Shown here: positions 58,951 through 64,000 of the stretch, in pieces
Numbering within the stretch: the stretch's first letter is position 1
Layout of the letters: each line of letters begins with the position of its first letter
Source: Gnetum montanum
Lineage: Eukaryota > Streptophyta > Gnetopsida > Gnetales > Gnetaceae
Assembly: GCA_015680685.1 (NCBI GenBank)
Contig: MNCI01011534.1
Coordinates: forward strand, 331,952-395,951
DNA length: 64,000 bases
Reading direction: 5' to 3'
The notes under the pieces: generated by a model
What the model was told of the DNA's origin: nothing
Database searches by the model: none
The model's input: only the letters and a program-made list of their open reading frames with translations
Translations under genes and position numbers: made by a program

Positions 58951-60841
58951 AATCTTGATTGTTTGAGTTGTGTTGGCCTTACTTTTTTACAGTTATTCAG
59001 TAAGGTCTTGGATCATTTGGAAGGCTTGATTCAAGTCTTGGGGCATCCTTGTAGGCTGCAGTGCTTGCGTCGATGGTTGAGGAAGAGGTTGTGAGACTTG
59101 AGGCTATGTGATGGGTATTGATATACATGAAAGAGGTTGGGTGACCACTGTTGTAGGTGGGCTAAATAAGGAGAAAGGAATCTAAGTTGGAACTTTTGGT
59201 ATGAATGGAGCAAAGGGTGTTTGAGAGGCTTGCATTTCTTGGGGCCTCAATGAGGGTCTCACTGGTATAACAAAGGAGGATGAAGAGGTAGACATCACCA
59301 ATGCTAGGTAAATAGAGTGAGGCTATGTGGCAAACAACATCAATGAGAATAAGGAGATGGATTGAGGCATGTATTGTGCCTAGTGTGTGACAACAATGGA
59401 AGTAGACTTAAACATGGTAGAATGGATAGGAGGAGGGTTGGGTCAAGGGACTTATCCCATCAATGAGGTGAAAGATGTGAAGTTGGATGTAGTTGTTTAG
59501 GGAGCTAAAGATTGGAAAAGACTTCCAATGAAGGTGTGTAGCTCCTATTCAACCTCAAACTCATCTTCCTCTTCTTGGTGATCCTCTAAGCTAATTCCCT
59601 CACTAAACTCATCAATCTCTATGAGTTGTATTAGCATTTTTGCATAAAAGTCTTTGAGGGGGATTTGGTCATAAGGGGATGGAATGTATTCTTTCCCATC
59701 CTAGCAAATGCTTTTGAATTAATGCTTGGCATCAAATTCAAAGCCTGGTATCAAGAGACTAACTTGTATCTTGGCATAGAGGAAGCTATAAAACTTCCCA
59801 TTAATGACTACAAAATCTATATTTTTGCCTCTTTGCCTAAGCAATCACCTTCGTTCTATGACCACGAGGTCTTTTCAGTCATAAACATGCAATACATCTT
59901 GGCTAGACACCATATTTGTTAGGTTAAGGGGAAGGACAATTGATTGACTAAAAGACATTATCAAAAGATGTTGTTTTGAACTCTTATTATTTTTAGTAAA
60001 ACTTTCAGCAAGTTGGGTTTCCTAATGATGTTGTTGACTATGAATGAAAAGGGAGGGGATAAGGGGGTAAGGTGCCAACAATTATCTTACCTACTTGCAC
60101 TATGTTGGAGTTCTCCCTTCTTGGCCAAAACAATGTTCTTTTTGAAAAAGAGTTTGTTTTGCTAAAAACTTTCATAGCAAGGGGGTTTGGGTGGTCTAGG
60201 GGTATGACACCCACATTGATGGGGTATGACATACACCCACACTAAGGGGGTTATGAGATCCATGTTGAGCAAGGTATGACACACATCCATGGTGAGGGTG
60301 GTATGACACCCACACTAAGGGGGGTATGACATACACCCACATTTGGGGGTGTAACACCGATGCTGGCTTTAGAAAATCCAACAAGTGTTATGAATTTTCT
60401 ACTAAGACCTAAACACCTACACTAGGTATGACATCCATGCTAGGGGGTATGACACATCCATGTTGGCTATGCTATGAAATCTTCATAGCAAAGTGGCATG
60501 GGATTTTGGATGATAAAATCACCAGTGTTGGCCTTGCTAAACAATTCTCAGTAAAGGGAGTAAAGGCCTTGGTAGGATACCAATGCTAGCTTTCAAATTT
60601 CTAGCAATTGTTGTGAAATTTTTCAAAACCTAAATTACCTGCAACTTCAATGCTAGGTTTTGGTGGTAAGGGGGATGGGTTACAGTGTTGGTTTGGTAGT
60701 AGAAAAATTATTAATAAAATTTGAAAAAAAATTGTTTTGAAAAGTTGAAACTTTTTCTTTGGTTGTAGGAAACATTGGCACATAGGCAATAGGTTTGAAT
60801 GCAGTACTTGGGCAAAGGCCCTCCTTCTAGTACTAGAAAAT
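58951..60841 (-). other. X leader between 5' LTR and gag
   Basis: About 1.9 kb with no recognised domain; the gag N-terminus may extend to about 59650 as degenerate Gln/Pro/Thr-rich sequence. The first bases behind the LTR read TTTTCTAGTACTAGAAGGAG on the minus strand; no standard tRNA primer site could be assigned. It includes the minisatellite at 60190-60370. Confidence 0.45.
60190..60370. repeat. Minisatellite of GGGGTATGACACCCACA units
   Basis: At least five imperfect units built on GGTATGACA(C/T)(A/C)CACCCACACT, about 28-36 bases apart. Related single units are in the X LTRs (GGGGAATGACACCCATGCTGG near 61755, and near 47690), so the array seems to have grown from LTR-like sequence. Confidence 0.7.
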
Positions 60842-62182
60842 TGTAACATCTAAAAATATTGGTTGCTAGAAAATCAAAAATTTTAGCAAAATATCTTTAA
60901 CTTGGATCCCAAGGTCTTTCAAAAAATAGGATTTGAGGTGCTCTAGACAATTTGGTAGATCACCTAGGGACTTAGAAAATGTGAACAGGGGTAGAAAAAT
61001 AAAAATATAATAAAGATCTAAGAAAATAAATGCATAGAAATATAGAAAATAAATTCAACTTGCAAAGAAAAACTAAACTTTAAACTTTATTATAAAATAA
61101 ATGGGGGTCTAGAAATGTGTACAATGAGTGCCTAAGGATGCTAGGGGGTTCACTTCAATGGGTGCTTGGAATCCATTGAAGTAGGTAGGCTTGAACACCA
61201 TAGTCAGCTCCATGATCTGAATGCTCCACAACTCTCAAAAATGTGAAACCCTGCTGCAATCCTCACTAGATCTACAACATTGGTGGTGCAAGGGGTGAGA
61301 TGTGTGGGGGCTTTAGGCTACAAACAAGAGCCACACTGGGAGTTTCAAAGCCTAAGTTGTTCAACATTGTTGCAAGACCACACAATCTTAGGGAGGTAAA
61401 AAGGGGTTACAATGGCTATGGGTGTGGGTTCCATGTTGAAAATTGCTCCAAAAGCTTTTTTTTTTTTTTTTTTGCAAGTGGTTGAATTCTCAAAAATGTG
61501 GAACCCTTTCACGATGCACAAGTTTGGGTTATATAGGTTTTTATGGACATGAATTTTACTACAAAATTTATTGCTTAATTGCTGATAGATTGACTATTAT
61601 ATGCAAGTGTTGCAGGTGTCTATGCATTGCATGTTTTGATACCCCCAAGGTACAAAAATCATTCAATTTACTAAAAATCATAAATAGGAATTTTACCCAC
61701 ACTAGGCCTAGCAATGCTAGACATGCAGGAGCCATGCTAAGGTGCATGGGCAATGTTGGGGAATGACACCCATGCTGGGGTAATGTTGGACCCATGCCAG
61801 AGCTATGCTAGACCCACGTTAGAGCAGCATTGGGGGGTGTAGTAGCAACATTGGGGGTAATAGTTATACCTCCCAATGCTGGAAATGTGTGATGTTACAT
61901 CCCCCTCAGGTGTTTCCAGTGTAGCAAAGACACAGTGGTCCCTAGTCGCCCACCCCCTGGGCCCCACCCATAAAAAACCCATCAAAATATCAATTTTGGT
62001 AGTCCCAAAGGCATTTTTAACCCCCAAGCTCAAATATAGACATAATATGACTTTTTTTACTTGGAGGTTGATGCTTTGACTACATATGAGGCATTTTTCA
62101 CATTTTACAATGTAGTTTTAGCCTCAAGTTTCATGGGATGAGCATTACAAAGGTTACAACATGCATTTTTGGTGGTGTTTTA
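60842..62182 (-). repeat. X 5' (right) LTR, uninterrupted
   Basis: 1341 bp, TGTAACATCTAAAAATATTG at the left and GGTGGTGTTTTA at the right. It serves as the unoccupied reference for both insertions in the left LTR: GCTGATAGATTGACTATT (about 61580) for the inverted solo LTR, and GCAGGTGTCTATGCATTG (about 61612) for S. A T run is at 61458-61475. Confidence 0.85.
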
Positions 62183-62187
62183 GCTTC

Positions 62188-63435
62188 CATCCCTAGATTT
62201 GTTTCCTAAGGTTTGATACTCGTCATTAAAAAATTTAAGCATGGTACTTTATCTCCTAATTAACTAAAGTTTCAATGATTTATACTAACTTTCAGCCTCT
62301 TTGACAAGTGTCCTAGGGAACAAACTGAGTTTCTGCAAATCACTTTCTATGTTTGGTAGGATGTAGGCATCATGGAATGCTTGAATGTGGTGTTTTGGAT
62401 CTACGTTCTATCCACCCTCAAATCTAGGCATGTTGTTCATGTTTAGCCATTTGATACAACTGTTTCTTATGTACTTGGTTGGGATATAAATAGTTTCCCG
62501 TATATTGATCATGCTTCAAGTTTCCAATAGGGGTTCTTCGTGTTCATAAGGTTCATCTGCTTTGTTATAGTGGTGTCCCCTTTGATGCTTATACCTCTCT
62601 CTATTCTCATGCCCATCTCTATTTCTTCTTGGCTCATGCTCTTTATCTTCCTCATCATAGTGCCTTGGGCAATAGTCATTTCGATCATGAGTTTGATGTC
62701 TTTCCCTATCATGATCTTTGTACTTGTATTCCCTTAGATCAAGATCCATTGACGATCATGAGGATGAAGATGAAGCAGTGGGAGAATGATGCCAACTAGT
62801 CCTCATTCTGTGACTTTGATATTCTTCTCTTTGGGATCCAATAGAAGCTCTTGGCCTTGAGTCCTACTTATACTTAGAGTTCATTGCTTCTCTTCTGTGT
62901 GTTTTTGCTATGGTTGAATGCAACTACACTTTGAAAAGTTCCTCCAAATGAATAATAGGTGTTTAAGAATTGACTTCATGATCTTGGTGGAGTTTTTTTT
63001 GCTATGAATGTATTACCATCAAGCTATTCCAGGATAACAGGAAAGCTGATCCTACTTTCCTTTGTTGTGGGCATGTTTAATCTTCATAGCAGCATCTCTC
63101 TACACTTGTGCCTCTATGGGTTGGTAGGGTCTCATCATGTGTTTGGTCACATGATACCCTTCTTGTGCATAACTCAGACTCATTTCCCTCAAAGTTGTTT
63201 GAGGCATGATGGTTGCTAAATGCTCTAGAGGCACAACAACATTTTCTTATAGGTCTCACCATTTCATTTGCCCATCTTGGTGAAAGATGAAGATAAAATT
63301 AGGATAGTAAGGATCATTATGATCATATGAGATTCTTCTTTGCATTGGCATACTATAATCTTTGTCATCATCTATTTTATCATTGTCCCTTTTCATCTCT
63401 TTGACAAGTGATGGTTGATCTTTAATTGAAGCCAT
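62188..63435 (-). pseudogene. gag: A2 gag, N-terminal part (other half at 28700-29314)
   Basis: ATG at 63435: MASIKDQPSLVKEMKRDNDK, acidic head, stop near 63260, shifted pieces to 62760. Then comes an Arg/His/Asp/Glu-rich linker (62749-62516) ending EPLLET, then SMINIRETIYIPTKYI, MPRFEGG, HHIQAFHDAYILP, LSLFPRTLVKEAES and a final GNKSRDGS before the X insertion (TSD GCTTC, 62183-62187). The capsid continuation lies 33 kb away at 29314. Confidence 0.75.
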
Positions 63436-63558
63436 GTTATAAGTATGATGTTTGGTTATGTATGTGTTTGTTAGAATTATTTAGAGATTAGGAAGGTTAA
63501 CTTTTGGTTCTTTCTACAATGAACTTTTTGAAATCAATTACTCAACACACATTGATAC

Positions 63559-64000
63559 GTTCCCAACAATGGCACCAATGATGTGCAGTGAAGCATCCAA
63601 CACTCGACCATACAAGTCACGAGTATTCACGCATGACCTGATTATAATCCATGGATGAACAATGGTGATATGCTAGTAATTGAGTGAAGCTCGCGATCAC
63701 TGTCTTCCCACTTCAAGTTAGTGAAGTCTAAGTGTATGGTTTAGCTTGCATGGAGGCATATGTTAAATGATGTTGTAGGGCTAGTTATGCTCCTAATTGT
63801 AGACATGATGAAAGTAGAGTTAAATGCTAAATCTAACTAATAATGGAAATGTAAATCTATTCTAGCCTATAGTGATGAGTATCCATCTTTAATTCACTGT
63901 ACATGCCCTTGGCTCATGTAACTGTTACTAGGTTGCCAAGTGAGTTCACTACTAAGCGAATCAAGTGAAACCACTATTAGGACTACTAAATGGTTACACT
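63559..64000 (-). mobile_element. A2 primer site and 5' LTR (runs off the window)
   Basis: The LTR begins at 63579 on the plus strand (TGATGTGCAG, then CACTCGACCATACAAGTCACG and CTTCCCACTTCAAGTTAGTG), collinear with 37973 onwards. The complement of 63559-63578 reads TGGTGCCATTGTTGGGAACG, matching the tRNA-Asp primer site except for transitions. It gives A2 its orientation (minus) and completes the order LTR - primer site - gag - X. Confidence 0.75.

Larger units (their letters stand above)
29315..62182 (-). mobile_element. Element X: Tat/Ogre-like gypsy retrotransposon with captured host gene fragments, host of a nested stack
   Basis: LTRs: left 29315-48206 (interrupted by two insertions) and right 60842-62182 (1341 bp, uninterrupted). 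TSD is GATTC (29310-29314) against GCTTC (62183-62187), one mismatch. LTR ends are TATAAC/TGTAAC on the left and TTTCA/TTTTA on the right, so TG...CA with transitions. On the minus strand a purine-rich tract AAAGAGGGGCCAA (complement of 48207-48222) precedes the 3' LTR, and gag and protease lie near the 5' (right) LTR. Without the nested insertions X is about 15.4 kb, including an 852-base gap. No reverse transcriptase, RNase H or integrase was seen. Instead LRR and xanthine dehydrogenase fragments lie antisense at 51000-53170. Confidence 0.75.

Noticed and set aside
1-64000. CRISPR array, bacterial operons, rRNA or tRNA genes
   Set aside because: None seen; spliced gene, LTR elements and plant-type primer sites show a plant nuclear origin.

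Overview
The window looks like nuclear DNA of a seed plant with a large, transposon-filled genome. A gymnosperm is my inference, from the density of old nested LTR elements and AT-rich spacer; no single sequence proves it. Only one gene appears intact: a mitochondrial family-2 aldehyde dehydrogenase on the minus strand (2180-7327). It has 11 coding exons that join in phase to 538 codons, with all catalytic motifs present. Almost everything else is LTR retrotransposon sequence and its decay products.

Layout. 1-870: the 3' end of a gypsy-type element (polypurine tract and LTR). 2180-7327: the ALDH gene, with its upstream region to about 8250. 8251-9410: repeat R, copy 1. 9416-17368: element A1 (minus), with a 3' LTR, a long extra ORF, and gag, but no pol. 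17484-23040: element B (minus), a large non-autonomous element with a tRNA-iMet type primer site and no recognisable gene. 23043-26670: repeat R, copy 2, interrupted by a Ty1/copia RNase H fragment. 27960-29314: two gag remnants that converge. 29315-62182: element X (minus), a Tat/Ogre-like retrotransposon carrying gag and protease. X is itself the host of a nested stack. 62188-64000: the gag N-terminus, primer site and 5' LTR of element A2, whose gag was split by X.

The stack inside the left LTR of X can be read from target-site duplications (TSDs). X has GATTC/GCTTC. An inverted X-family solo LTR (30034-31665) has AAATT/AGATT. A gypsy solo LTR S (31703-47544) has TCTAT on both sides. Inside S sits element P (32319-47308, plus strand, gag-pol) with GTGAT on both sides. 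Inside the 5' LTR of P sits element M (32663-38936, minus strand, gag only) with CAGCA/CAACA. P, M, S, A1 and A2 share one LTR family (TGATAAATCGTG...CTCATCA in the sense orientation) and, where it can be seen, a tRNA-Asp-like primer site. P therefore looks like an autonomous member, and M and A1 like pol-less relatives.

X has gag and protease but no visible reverse transcriptase, RNase H or integrase. The place expected for pol holds, in the opposite orientation, fragments of host genes: leucine-rich repeats (about 51000-51540) and a rearranged, intronless-looking xanthine dehydrogenase (52361-53170). A CpG-rich segment (53400-54310) and an 852-base gap follow. Short tandem repeats of one family lie on both sides of this block. 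I regard this captured-gene region in a Tat/Ogre-like element as the most unusual part of the window, together with the pol-less gag plus extra-ORF architecture of A1.
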